NCBI GenBank assembly: GCA_965216445.1
Contig: OZ244166.1
Location: forward strand, 1,612,001-1,676,000
DNA: 64,000 bases
Direction: 5' to 3'
DNA from: MA-ANB-1 sp965216445
GTDB taxonomy: Bacteria; Actinomycetota; Acidimicrobiia; Spongiisociales; ZC4RG35
The notes beneath the pieces were generated by a model. That model did no database searches and was not told the origin of the DNA. It saw only the letters and a program-made list of their open reading frames with translations. Shown piece after piece: positions 51,942 through 60,048 of this stretch (its first letter is position 1; every line of letters starts with the position of its first letter). The position numbers and the translations under genes are program-made.

Positions 51942-52005
51942 TTGAAATCTGCTGATGTTTCAACCATCTCTATGCGAAGGTACAATTATTTGATTGGAAT
52001 ATCAA
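51942..52005. promoter_or_regulatory. Two palindromes in the TetR/membrane-protein divergent promoter
   Basis: TTGAAA-N10-TTTCAA (51942-51963) and TTGAT-N6-ATCAA (51990-52005) in an AT-rich stretch unlike its surroundings. Candidate operators of the adjacent TetR protein; the second is 14 nt from its start codon, fitting autorepression. Confidence 0.5.
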
Positions 52006-52018
52006 GTAAAATACTGAT

Positions 52019-52618
52019 ATGTCTAAGAAGCGTCCATACCGACTAGGGAAACGTCAGGCTTCCGTTGACCAAACAAGACGCAGAATCCTCCTGGCCGCAG
52101 TCACGGAATACAGCAGAAACGGAATTGACGAAACCACAATGGTCGCAGTAGCAAAACGCGCTGATGTAGCGTCGGGCACAGTCCTCTATCACTACCCCGA
52201 ACCTGAACTGCTCGCAGAGGCCGTTGTCGACATGTGGATAGAAGAGGCGGACCTGCCTGAACCCGCAATCGTCACTGGCGATCTGTCCATCCAGGAGAGA
52301 TCTGACCTGCTTGCAGACACTCTGTTGGACATGTACGACCGAGATCACCCGGCGGCGCCGATCTACCTAAAGGACCCACAGCATCCCGCCATGAGGAAAC
52401 TCCTGGGTTATTGGGACGATCGATTGTCCCACGTAGTCGACGCAGCCCTGGGTACCCACATGAAAGAAACGGACAGGCCAGTGATTGCGGCCATCATTGG
52501 GGGGCAGTTCCTCGCAAGCCTCTCGCGTCACGGAATCTCAGAGAATGAACTCTCCTCAACGGTGAGTCGTCTAATAGCCGCCTGGCTCACAAGCCAACCA
52601 ACCGAACCAAACGGCTGA
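52019..52618 (+). CDS. TetR-family transcriptional regulator
   Basis: 199 residues. N-terminal HTH: RILLAAVTEYSRNGIDETTMVAVAKRADVASGTVLYHYPEPELL, quoted in parts; the DNA-binding helix is VASGTVLYHY. C-terminal ligand domain with a conserved DRDHPAAPIY region. Divergent from the membrane gene at 51234. Ligand unknown. Confidence 0.9.
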   Translation: MSKKRPYRLGKRQASVDQTRRRILLAAVTEYSRNGIDETTMVAVAKRADVASGTVLYHYPEPELLAEAVVDMWIEEADLPEPAIVTGDLSIQERSDLLADTLLDMYDRDHPAAPIYLKDPQHPAMRKLLGYWDDRLSHVVDAALGTHMKETDRPVIAAIIGGQFLASLSRHGISENELSSTVSRLIAAWLTSQPTEPNG

Positions 52619-52695
52619 CCAACCCCGCCCATACCCGGCATTATGTACTTTGGGGTGGACCCACAAAACCGCGATGACTTGGCTTGGGGCCTGCC

Positions 52696-53289
52696 TTACC
52701 CATCGGCGAGCCGCACTGCGTCACATCGCTCCAAGAGACTTCTACAGGCTTCGAGTGCGTGCCTTTTGGTTGACCGTAGACCCTTGCGCCGGGTCCACCA
52801 TCCCACATCTTTTTCGAACTCGTAGTAACCGGATACATCGACTGGGTAGACGAAATCTGCGACAAGATGGTGCACATCTGAGTCTCCTTGACCGATCTCG
52901 ACGATCTGACGAGCACCGACAATAGGATCAAGGCGACCTTCAACAACGCCACGAGCTATCGGGCATGCCACAGTGAGTAAGGCTTGCTGGGCACCCGGCA
53001 TGTCCATGTCGAGTTCGGTTAGCGCTTGGTCCCAGAGATCCGCAGCATCCCTGGGGTCAAAGGATCCGAGGTCAAGCCCGGCAAGGTCAACAAGTCTGGG
53101 TGAGTCGTACCCGACCACAAGCATCTGAGTCGCCAACCCTGGAAGATCATCGGACCGAAGAAGCCCGAGTCGCAATCGAGCGAGGTCGCGGCGAAGTTTT
53201 ACGTTCGGCGACTCGCCAACGCTCAATGAATTACTCGACTGATCATCTGCATCGTTCGTTTGCACAGATACAGGATCGCACGATTCCAT
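52696..53289 (-). CDS. Hypothetical protein
   Basis: 197 residues, no signal peptide or membrane helix. Largely helical: LRRDLARLRLGLLRSDDLPGLATQML and a C-terminal GYYEFEKDVGWWTRRKG segment. The middle FDPRDAADLWDQALTELDMDMPG pattern is unlike families I know. Last cargo gene before the right att site. Confidence 0.55.
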   Translation of the reverse strand: MESCDPVSVQTNDADDQSSNSLSVGESPNVKLRRDLARLRLGLLRSDDLPGLATQMLVVGYDSPRLVDLAGLDLGSFDPRDAADLWDQALTELDMDMPGAQQALLTVACPIARGVVEGRLDPIVGARQIVEIGQGDSDVHHLVADFVYPVDVSGYYEFEKDVGWWTRRKGLRSTKRHALEACRSLLERCDAVRLADG

Positions 53290-53484
53290 TCGTCAGGTCT
53301 TTTTCGCTCAGACGGCGCTTCTACCTGGGGTTTGTCCGAATTACGCACCTATGTTCGCCTTGAGTCGAGAGTCCAATCATTATTCGGATAGGCACGAAGT
53401 TGAGACAACCTCCTGGTCCAGCGACCTCCCAACCTGGCAAGTTCATGAAAGAAATCCCCAACTGTTAGTTGAGGATTCCAGCGG

Positions 53485-53558
53485 TGGAGCTGAGGGGATT
53501 TGAACCCCTGACCCCTTGACTGCCAGTCAAGTGCTCTGCCAGGCTGAGCTACAGCCCC
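53485..53558 (-). tRNA. tRNA-Ala (anticodon GGC)
   Basis: 74-nt cloverleaf on the minus strand. Acceptor 5' GGGGCTG pairs with CAGCTCC including the G3:U70 wobble that identifies alanine tRNA; D-arm TAGCTCAGCCTGGCAGAGC; anticodon stem CTTGA/TCAAG with loop CTGGCAG; T-arm AGGGG-TTCAAAT-CCCCT. CCA is not encoded. Its interior forms the right att site of the island. Confidence 0.97.
53503..53526 (+). repeat. Right attachment site within tRNA-Ala
   Basis: Exact copy of 46758-46781, covering the anticodon loop, 3' anticodon stem, variable loop and most of the T-arm. Confidence 0.85.
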
Positions 53559-53610
53559 AAGGATTTGGGAACCGGCATTTTACTTGCCGGTTTGGTGCAA
53601 CATCGAATCC

Positions 53611-53973
53611 CTACGACTGGAGTTGGGAGTCAGAAACCGCTGGCTCCGACCAATCGACCTTGCCGGCATCAGCCCAGAGCCTCTCCAGCCCGTAGTACTC
53701 ACGAGCTGAGCTCTGGAACAGGTGGACGATGATGTCGCCGTAGTCGAGGAGGACCCACTCCCCTTCCGACTTGCCCTCGCTCCGAATTGGCTTGCGATCC
53801 AGATCCTCGGAGAAGCGTTCGACGACGGACTCAGCCAGGGATTGGACATGGGGACGGGAAGTCCCGGTTGCTATCACGAACACGTCTGACAAAACGAAGA
53901 GCTCCTCAACATCAAGAAGAACGATGTCGGTTCCCTTCTTGGAGAAGATGGCATCAGCGGCCTTTCTTCCCAG
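53611..53973 (-). CDS. rsfS: Ribosomal silencing factor RsfS (start uncertain)
   Basis: Binds L14 and blocks subunit joining in starvation. VFVIATGTSRPHVQSLAESV, GEWVLLDYGDIIVHLF and REYYGLERLW are diagnostic. The family's N-terminal helix is present (RKAADAIFSKKGTDIVLLDVEEL in parts) but no ATG/GTG/TTG occurs upstream of it in frame; the first is a TTG inside the domain. CTG 53973 is the nearest usable codon and is given as the start. nadD lies 23 nt upstream. Confidence 0.85.
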   Translation of the reverse strand: MGRKAADAIFSKKGTDIVLLDVEELFVLSDVFVIATGTSRPHVQSLAESVVERFSEDLDRKPIRSEGKSEGEWVLLDYGDIIVHLFQSSAREYYGLERLWADAGKVDWSEPAVSDSQLQS

Positions 53974-53996
53974 GTCTTCACTTTGTTCTACGACAG

Positions 53997-54605
53997 CTAC
54001 TCCTCTTCTGTGGTCGGCTCCACCTTATCCGCGACTTGCTCCTCTGTGTACAGATTTCTTTCAGCGATGTATGAGTTGACGCCCGGGGGCAGCAAAAACC
54101 TGGCTGGTCGGCCTTGTTTGATCATCCCCCTGATCATCGTTGAGCTGACATCGAGGGCTGCCATCTCGAGCTGTAGGGCTTCCGGAACCGCCTTGGTGAC
54201 AACTTTGTCCGGCGTTCCGGGTCTGGGCACAACGAGAACCCTCGCCCGCACGAGGACATCCTGCCACCGATGCCAGGTTTGGATTCCCGCGGCCGAGTCA
54301 GCCCCGAGAATCAGGAACAACTCCTCGGAGTCCGGGAACGATTCCAGAGTTTCAATCGTGTACGTGGGGCCCTCTCGCTCGATCTCCCGACGGTCGAGCA
54401 CGAAGCCTTCGATATTGGCAATCGCCAACTCGACCATCTCGGCTCGAAGGTCGGCCGGGGTCACCTCGCGGTGCTGTTTTTGCCAAGGGTCGCCGGCGGG
54501 AACGAACAACACCCGATCGAGTCCGGCGTACAGGGCGGTTTCGGCCGCGTGGAGATGGGCGATATGGATCGGATCGAAGGTCCCGCCAAGTATCCCGGTG
54601 CGCAC
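53997..54605 (-). CDS. nadD: Nicotinate-nucleotide adenylyltransferase
   Basis: Forms deamido-NAD from NaMN and ATP. GILGGTFDPIHIAHLHAAE is the (H/T)xGH-type nucleotidyl-transferase loop; DVSSTMIRGMIKQGRP is the ISSTxIR motif. 202 residues. GTG 54605 follows TATCCT at 7 nt, a leaderless pattern that lies inside the upstream M23 reading frame. Standard nadD-rsfS pairing. Confidence 0.95.
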   Translation of the reverse strand: MRTGILGGTFDPIHIAHLHAAETALYAGLDRVLFVPAGDPWQKQHREVTPADLRAEMVELAIANIEGFVLDRREIEREGPTYTIETLESFPDSEELFLILGADSAAGIQTWHRWQDVLVRARVLVVPRPGTPDKVVTKAVPEALQLEMAALDVSSTMIRGMIKQGRPARFLLPPGVNSYIAERNLYTEEQVADKVEPTTEEE

Positions 54606-55086
54606 GACTACGAGGATAGGGCTGTGGAGGCGTGACCAGGCGTAACGCCCGAGTGATATCGGTGTTGAGACAGCCGAGGGCCATTGCCGGGTCTACGTAC
54701 TGGCCACCGATCCGAAGCGAAAGATGTACTCCCGGCGTCCCATGAGGCGCACCAGCAGTCCCAATGACCTGACCGGAATCAACCCACTGACCGGCGGAAA
54801 CGGCAACCGAACTGAGGTACGACAGCGAGACCTTTACACCGGGAATCGGCTCAATAGTCACCGTCTTCATGCCCGCAACGGAGCCGGCAAATGTAACAAC
54901 TCCGGAAGCTGGAGCGGTTACCGACTCGCCGACTGTGGTGGCGTAGTCGATCCCCCAATGGCCACCGTATGAACCGACCGGTGCATAGTCGGCGATCACC
55001 GGCCCCATAACCGGTGGAGCGATACATACTGTCAAACTCAGCAACACACTGAAGATCTGTCCACCCCCCATTCCCACCTCGAACAT
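54352..55086 (-). CDS. M23 (LytM)-family peptidase-like protein, 3' end overlapping nadD
   Basis: Residues 1-25 look like a signal or anchor. The LytM core is visible: GGHWGIDYATTVGESVTAPASGVVTFAG and GTPGVHLSLRIGGQYVDPAMAL. The first ligand His of the HxxxD motif and the HLS segment of HxH are seen, the latter without its second His, so catalysis is doubtful. After about residue 150 the frame runs 254 nt through nadD and reads as low-complexity Arg/Pro, so the real stop has probably been lost. Confidence 0.6.
   Translation of the reverse strand: MFEVGMGGGQIFSVLLSLTVCIAPPVMGPVIADYAPVGSYGGHWGIDYATTVGESVTAPASGVVTFAGSVAGMKTVTIEPIPGVKVSLSYLSSVAVSAGQWVDSGQVIGTAGAPHGTPGVHLSLRIGGQYVDPAMALGCLNTDITRALRLVTPPQPYPRSRAHRDTWRDLRSDPYRPSPRGRNRPVRRTRSGVVRSRRRPLAKTAPRGDPGRPSSRDGRVGDCQYRRLRARPSGDRARGPHVHD
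54613..54618 (-). promoter_or_regulatory. -10 box of nadD
   Basis: TATCCT ending 7 nt before GTG 54605, inside the M23-like reading frame. Confidence 0.4.
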
Positions 55087-55146
55087 ATCTGTCCTGGATT
55101 GGGTGCGCTAGGGGTTCGGCTATGTTGGCCAGACGAAAGGAAGTCA

Positions 55147-56169
55147 ATGAAACCCATACGAATCGGCCTCATGGGGTTTGGCCGAATTGGTCGAAACGTT
55201 TTCCGTTTGGTGCACGACCGAGACGATCTCGACGTCGTCGCAATCAGCGACATCGCCGACCCCGACGCTCTCACCTATTTGCTCAAGTACGACTCGATCT
55301 ATGGGCGCTTTCCGGTTCCGGTTTCTCACGCCGAAGGAACACTGACGTACGGTTCGAAGAGCGTCTCCTTTGTTGATGGTCGGGAGCCCGGCGATGTCGA
55401 CTGGGACGGTCTCGGCGTCGACGTGGTTTTGGAGACCACCAGCAAATACCGGACGGCTGACTCGTTGCAGCAGCACATCAAAGCTGGTGCGAAAAAGGTG
55501 ATCCTCACCTCCAGCCCGGAGACACCCGGCGAAATCCCCCTTCTCCTCAGAGGTATCAACGATGACGCCCTCACCCCCGACACCGACATGGTTGCGCTGG
55601 GATCCAACACCTCTAATGCCGTCGCACCGATCCTCAAGACCCTCAATGACGTCTACGGGATTGAACGAGCATTTATGACAACTGTGAAGGCGATGTCGAA
55701 CTCCGGACGTCTCGCCGATGTACCGACCGATTCTTTCCGGACTAGTCGGGCAGCTGGCGAAAACATCATTCCCGCCTCAACGAACTCGGCTGAGATCCTC
55801 ACCGATGCCTTGCCGGAACTGGCAGGGAAGATCTCAGCGGTGGCATTGAATGTCCCCGTGACGGACGGATCGACCGTGGACATGGTGACCCAGATTTCAG
55901 GCACGACCACCGAGGAAGAAGTGAACGCCACGATGAAAGATGCGGTGGATACGCTCTACTCGGACGTCCTCGCCTACGTCGATGACCCCATCGTCTCTTC
56001 TGATGTGAGAGACGAACCCCACTCGGGTGTCTTCGACAGCCTTGCCACGATGGTCACCGGCGGGAACCTGGTGAAGACCATCACCTGGTTCAACAACGGG
56101 TGGGGATATTCCAACCGAGTCGTTGAAGTGGCCGCCCAAATCGCAGCTTTCGAAGAAGGAGCCAACTAG
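55147..56169 (+). CDS. GAPDH-family protein lacking the catalytic Cys and His
   Basis: 340 residues, type I GAPDH fold with the NAD loop GFGRIGRNVFR. In ungapped alignment with the next gene, SNASCTTNCLAP becomes GSNTSNAVAP, so the nucleophile Cys is Asn (residue 154), and TVHAYTNDQRLAD becomes TVKAMSNSGRLAD, so the base His is Lys. SRAA.ENIIP and the C-terminal helix (NNGWGYSNRVVE; Asn for the usual Asp) are kept. It cannot catalyse the normal reaction; a regulatory or NAD-binding role is inferred. RBS AAAGGAAG. Confidence 0.88.
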   Translation: MKPIRIGLMGFGRIGRNVFRLVHDRDDLDVVAISDIADPDALTYLLKYDSIYGRFPVPVSHAEGTLTYGSKSVSFVDGREPGDVDWDGLGVDVVLETTSKYRTADSLQQHIKAGAKKVILTSSPETPGEIPLLLRGINDDALTPDTDMVALGSNTSNAVAPILKTLNDVYGIERAFMTTVKAMSNSGRLADVPTDSFRTSRAAGENIIPASTNSAEILTDALPELAGKISAVALNVPVTDGSTVDMVTQISGTTTEEEVNATMKDAVDTLYSDVLAYVDDPIVSSDVRDEPHSGVFDSLATMVTGGNLVKTITWFNNGWGYSNRVVEVAAQIAAFEEGAN

Positions 56170-57185
56170 TGACACGTGTAGCCATCAACGGATTCGGCCG
56201 CATCGGCCGGGCCGTCTTCAGGATCATCGCCGGTCGTCCCGAGTCGGGCATCGAAGTAGTGGCAATCAACGATCTGTCTGACGATGACATCCTTGCCTAC
56301 CTGTTGGAGTACGACTCGGTCATGGGACCATTCGATCAGGAAGTTTCCGTCGCCGACGGCATCATGACCGTGGGAGAACACAAAATCAACATGCTGATGG
56401 AAAGGGATCCTGCCGAGCTGCCTTGGGCGGAGCTCGACGTCGACGTTGTCATCGAAGCAACCGGTGTGTTCCGCGATCGGGCGTCGCTCCAGAAGCACGT
56501 CGACGCCGGGGCGAAACGAGTGATCCTGACAGTCCCGTCCAAGGACGAGATCGACGAAACCGTCGTCCTGGGCGTCAACGATCAGGATCTGGACAGTGAA
56601 GACATCATCGTGAGCAACGCCTCATGCACAACCAACTGTTTGGCTCCTCTGGCCAAGGTTCTGGATGATGCGTTCGGGATCAACAAAGGCGTCATGACCA
56701 CTGTCCACGCATACACAAACGACCAACGCCTCGCAGACGTCCCTCACAAGGACCTTCGCCGCAGCCGAGCTGCGACGGAAAACATCATTCCGACGACAAC
56801 CGGCGCCGCCAAAGCCGTCGGCAAGGTTCTCCCCCAACTCGACGGAAAACTCGATGGTATGGCGATGCGTGTACCGGTTCCTGATGGGTCGACCGTCGAC
56901 CTCGTCGTGGAACTCAACGAAGACGTCACGGCTGAGCAGGTGAACCAGGTTGTCCAACAAGCCGCGGAGGGTCCACTCAGAGGCATCCTCCAGTTCAATG
57001 AGGACCCGATCGTGTCAACCGACATCATCGGCAACCCTCACTCATCGATTTTCGATGCCGATGCAACCCAGGTCCTGGGTGGCAATCTGGTCAAGGTGAT
57101 GACTTGGTACGACAACGAGTGGGGTTATAGCAACCGTGTCGTCGATCTCATCGAGCGCCTCGGTCAGGTTATCGAAGCCACTTAA
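56169..57185 (+). CDS. gap: Glyceraldehyde-3-phosphate dehydrogenase, type I, active form
   Basis: 338 residues from GTG 56169. Catalytic SNASCTTNCLAP (Cys153) and TVHAYTNDQ His retained; NAD selected by Asp in VVAINDLSDDD. Completes glycolysis/gluconeogenesis at the triose level. Its GTG overlaps the last base of the previous stop codon, so the two GAPDH genes are translated together. No phosphoglycerate kinase gene follows. Confidence 0.96.
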   Translation: MTRVAINGFGRIGRAVFRIIAGRPESGIEVVAINDLSDDDILAYLLEYDSVMGPFDQEVSVADGIMTVGEHKINMLMERDPAELPWAELDVDVVIEATGVFRDRASLQKHVDAGAKRVILTVPSKDEIDETVVLGVNDQDLDSEDIIVSNASCTTNCLAPLAKVLDDAFGINKGVMTTVHAYTNDQRLADVPHKDLRRSRAATENIIPTTTGAAKAVGKVLPQLDGKLDGMAMRVPVPDGSTVDLVVELNEDVTAEQVNQVVQQAAEGPLRGILQFNEDPIVSTDIIGNPHSSIFDADATQVLGGNLVKVMTWYDNEWGYSNRVVDLIERLGQVIEAT

Positions 57186-57228
57186 GCCTTTCTCGACGCG
57201 AAATCGGCCATATATGGCCGTCTGTTCC

Positions 57229-59493
57229 TTAGGAACGCGGAATTTTTGACCAGATCTGCTCCGGTGTCAGTGGGATTTGGAGGTCCTGTCGGTCAAGGGC
57301 GTCGTTGACGGCGTTGATTACGGCGGGCGTTGATCCGATTGCACCTGCTTCACCTACACCCTTCGCTCCCAGGGGATTGGTCGGTGTGGCAGTGACGGTT
57401 CCCTCGAGCTCGAAGCTAGGCAATGACACCGCCGACGGAATCAAGTAGTCGATGAAAGACGAACTCACCAGGTTTCCGTCTTCGTCGTAGCGGGCCTCCT
57501 CCCAAAGGGCCTGTCCGATCCCCTGAGCCAGACCGCCATGACGCTGCCCGTCGGCGAGCATCGGGTTGATGATGTTTCCTGCGTCGTCGACGGCCCACAT
57601 TCGTTGCAGCGTCGGTGCACCGGTTTCCCGATCAACTTCGACCTGGGCAAGATGTATCCCGTACGGGAAGTTAAGCCCTCCGGACTTGAGGTGGATCTCC
57701 TCGTCGAGTCCAGGTGTTGTTCCCTCCGGCACGTTCCCCCGTATCGCTGCAGTAACAACCTCTGACCATGTGACCGAAACGTCCGTGCCCGCAACAGTTG
57801 CCTTCGACCCGCCGAGGACGACGTCGGCTTCGTTGGCTTCCAGCAGATGGGCGGCAATCTTCTTGGCCTTTTCGGCTACCTTCTCTGCGACTGCGTAAGA
57901 AGCCGATCCCCCCTGCGCCAGCGACCGGGAGCCCGACGTGCCCCAGCCATAAGGCGAGGTCGCCGTATCACCCTGTTCGATTTTCACCTGATCGATCGGG
58001 ATGCCCAACTGCTCGGCGACCAGCTGGGCATACGAAGTTCTGTGGCCCTGGCCCTGGTCCAACGTCTCCACGTATACGGACACCGATCCATCGGCGTTGA
58101 CCTGGATCCGAGCAGCTCCCCAGTCTTCGAAGCCACACACCTCCACATAGGCCCCGATCCCGAGCCCTACCAGACGACCTTCTGACTTGGCTTCGGCTTG
58201 CGCCGCGCGGAGGCCTTGGTAGTCGGCAAACTCAAGGAGTTTGTCGAGGGTCTTCTCATATTCGCCTGTGTCGAAGGTGTATCCGCCTCTCGACTTGTAG
58301 GGGAATTGATCAGGCTGGACGAAGTTGCGTCGACGTACCTCAGCGGGATCGACGCCGATCTCAGCGGCGATGGCATCGATAACCCTTTCGATCGTCAATG
58401 TGGCTTCAGGTCGGCCAGCCCCTCGATATATGCCCCGAGGGGCGCGATTGGTCCAAACGCCTCTTTGGGTCCAGCCATAGGTGCCGATGTCGTAGTTGCC
58501 GGTTGCAATCCGGGTCGTGACCGTGATGAAGGACAGATAGCGATGCCGGCATCCCAAATCGACCAGAGAGTCGACCCACAGACCTTCGATTCTGCCGTCC
58601 TGGTCGGCTACGACTTCCCATTTGTGTCTTTGGGCTCGACCGTGGCCGATCGTCAACAGGTGCTCTCGCCGCGATTCGATCCACTTGACCGGACGCCCGG
58701 TCATCTGGGCTGCGATGACGGTCAGATACTCTTCTTCGGCCAGATCAAATTTGCACCCGAACCCACCACCCACGAACGGAGTGATGACCCGAACAGCGGA
58801 TTGGGGCAGATCAAATGATATCGCCAGTTCCGCCTGCATCAATTGCGGTGCCTGGCTGGAGAGGTGGACGGTGAGCCCGTCTTCTTTCCACTCGGCAAGC
58901 ACTGCTCTGGGCTCCATCGGCGCAGGGACCACCCGCGGGTGCTCAACCACACCCGATAGCCGGACCGAACCGGTGAGGGCGTCGAAGTCGGCACGATCTC
59001 CTCTTCCCCGGTTGTAAGCAATGTTGGACTCTTGACCGGGGTGAATCGGCGGCGCATCGATCGCCTGTTCGACATCTCCGACAACGTCGATCGGCTCGTA
59101 GTCCACGAAGATCAGGTCAGCGGCATCTCGGGCAGCGGCGGGCGTATCGGCCACAACCGCGACGACCGGGTCTCCTGGCATGAGGGCTCTTCCCTGAACC
59201 AGTGGGTAGCGTCGGGGGATGTTTCGCTCGGGATTGGGGGGTGGGGGCATGACGACGTCGACAACATCGTCCGGAGTGATAATCGCTCGCAACCCGGCGA
59301 CGTCTTTTGCGGCATCGAGATCAATTCCGGTGACCTCGGCATGAGGGAACGGACTGCGGACCAGCGCCAGATGGAGCGTTCCCGCAGGGGTGATGTCATC
59401 GACATACCGGGCGGTTCCTGTGATTAGCGAGGGGTCTTCCCGCCTTTGCACCGGGGCCCCGAGAAACGAAGGAATGAGTGGTTCGGATGTCAC
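57229..59493 (-). CDS. Xanthine-dehydrogenase/CO-dehydrogenase-like molybdopterin large subunit (form II type)
   Basis: 754 residues. N-terminal hammerhead domain (FLGAPVQRREDPSLITGTARYVDDI), molybdenum-cofactor domains with GGGFGCKFDL, PRGIYRGAGRPEA (form II 'AYRGAGR' region, not the AYxCSFR of true CO dehydrogenase), DQGQGHRTSYAQL and GVGEAGAIGSTPAV with the active-site Glu. The FAD (CoxM) and iron-sulfur (CoxS) subunits are not present next to it. Substrate therefore unassigned. CoxD/CoxE-like maturation genes lie within 2.5 kb. Confidence 0.92.
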   Translation of the reverse strand: MTSEPLIPSFLGAPVQRREDPSLITGTARYVDDITPAGTLHLALVRSPFPHAEVTGIDLDAAKDVAGLRAIITPDDVVDVVMPPPPNPERNIPRRYPLVQGRALMPGDPVVAVVADTPAAARDAADLIFVDYEPIDVVGDVEQAIDAPPIHPGQESNIAYNRGRGDRADFDALTGSVRLSGVVEHPRVVPAPMEPRAVLAEWKEDGLTVHLSSQAPQLMQAELAISFDLPQSAVRVITPFVGGGFGCKFDLAEEEYLTVIAAQMTGRPVKWIESRREHLLTIGHGRAQRHKWEVVADQDGRIEGLWVDSLVDLGCRHRYLSFITVTTRIATGNYDIGTYGWTQRGVWTNRAPRGIYRGAGRPEATLTIERVIDAIAAEIGVDPAEVRRRNFVQPDQFPYKSRGGYTFDTGEYEKTLDKLLEFADYQGLRAAQAEAKSEGRLVGLGIGAYVEVCGFEDWGAARIQVNADGSVSVYVETLDQGQGHRTSYAQLVAEQLGIPIDQVKIEQGDTATSPYGWGTSGSRSLAQGGSASYAVAEKVAEKAKKIAAHLLEANEADVVLGGSKATVAGTDVSVTWSEVVTAAIRGNVPEGTTPGLDEEIHLKSGGLNFPYGIHLAQVEVDRETGAPTLQRMWAVDDAGNIINPMLADGQRHGGLAQGIGQALWEEARYDEDGNLVSSSFIDYLIPSAVSLPSFELEGTVTATPTNPLGAKGVGEAGAIGSTPAVINAVNDALDRQDLQIPLTPEQIWSKIPRS

Positions 59494-59590
59494 GGGCGTG
59501 AGCCTAACTGACAGACAAACCGGTCACCTATTCGGTTCTGGGCGCGATCGCCGCCACTATTGGCGCGTGTTCCTCAGGAAGCGGGTTTGG

Positions 59591-59965
59591 TCACTCGAGA
59601 AGTGATAGGACCGTTTCTCGGAAGTCGTTTGGCTGGAACGGTTTGGTCACAAATGCGTCGGCTCCGCCTTCGTTGGCCCGACGGCGTGACTCTTCTTCGG
59701 CATGTGCGGTGAGCACAACCACCGGCAGCTCGGTTGTGGTCTGGTCACTTCTGATTGCATCCAGGACCTCCCAACCGTCCATACCGGGTAGACCGATGTC
59801 GAGAACAACCAGATCGGGAGACTCGCCCCCTACGGCCGCCAGACCGGACTGTCCGTCTTCTCGTGTGACGATTTCAAGGTCGGCGGCGCGGAGGCAGACT
59901 TCGATCAACCGACGAATAACCGCCGAATCTTCAACTACCAGTATCCGCGAACCCATTGAATCCAC
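59591..59965 (-). CDS. Stand-alone response-regulator receiver domain
   Basis: 124 residues, only a REC domain: acidic pair in ILVVEDSAVIRR, phosphorylated Asp in LVVLDIGLPGMDG, Thr/Lys in VVLTAHA and FVTKPFQPNDF. No output domain and no kinase nearby. CheY/DivK-like single-domain regulator. Confidence 0.93.
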   Translation of the reverse strand: MDSMGSRILVVEDSAVIRRLIEVCLRAADLEIVTREDGQSGLAAVGGESPDLVVLDIGLPGMDGWEVLDAIRSDQTTTELPVVVLTAHAEEESRRRANEGGADAFVTKPFQPNDFRETVLSLLE

Positions 59966-60048
59966 CTATAGATCACAGCTCCTGTTTGGAGCACTAGAAG
60001 AACTATCGGCCCTGACCTGGCAAAGGTTTAGCGTTTCGGCTCCTGCAC

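Larger units (their letters stand above)
46758..53526. mobile_element. Decayed genomic island in tRNA-Ala(GGC), about 6.8 kb
   Basis: Bounded by two exact 24-bp copies of the tRNA-Ala anticodon-loop to T-arm sequence (46758-46781 and 53503-53526). A degraded tyrosine integrase lies inside. Cargo: MBL-fold protein, cupredoxin lipoprotein, two or three membrane proteins, an F420 oxidoreductase, a TetR regulator and a hypothetical. The right copy sits in the intact tRNA. No active recombinase remains within it. Confidence 0.75.

Noticed and set aside
57229..59493. True aerobic CO dehydrogenase large subunit (form I CoxL)
   Set aside because: The active-site region reads YRGAGR, not the AYxCSFR of form I.
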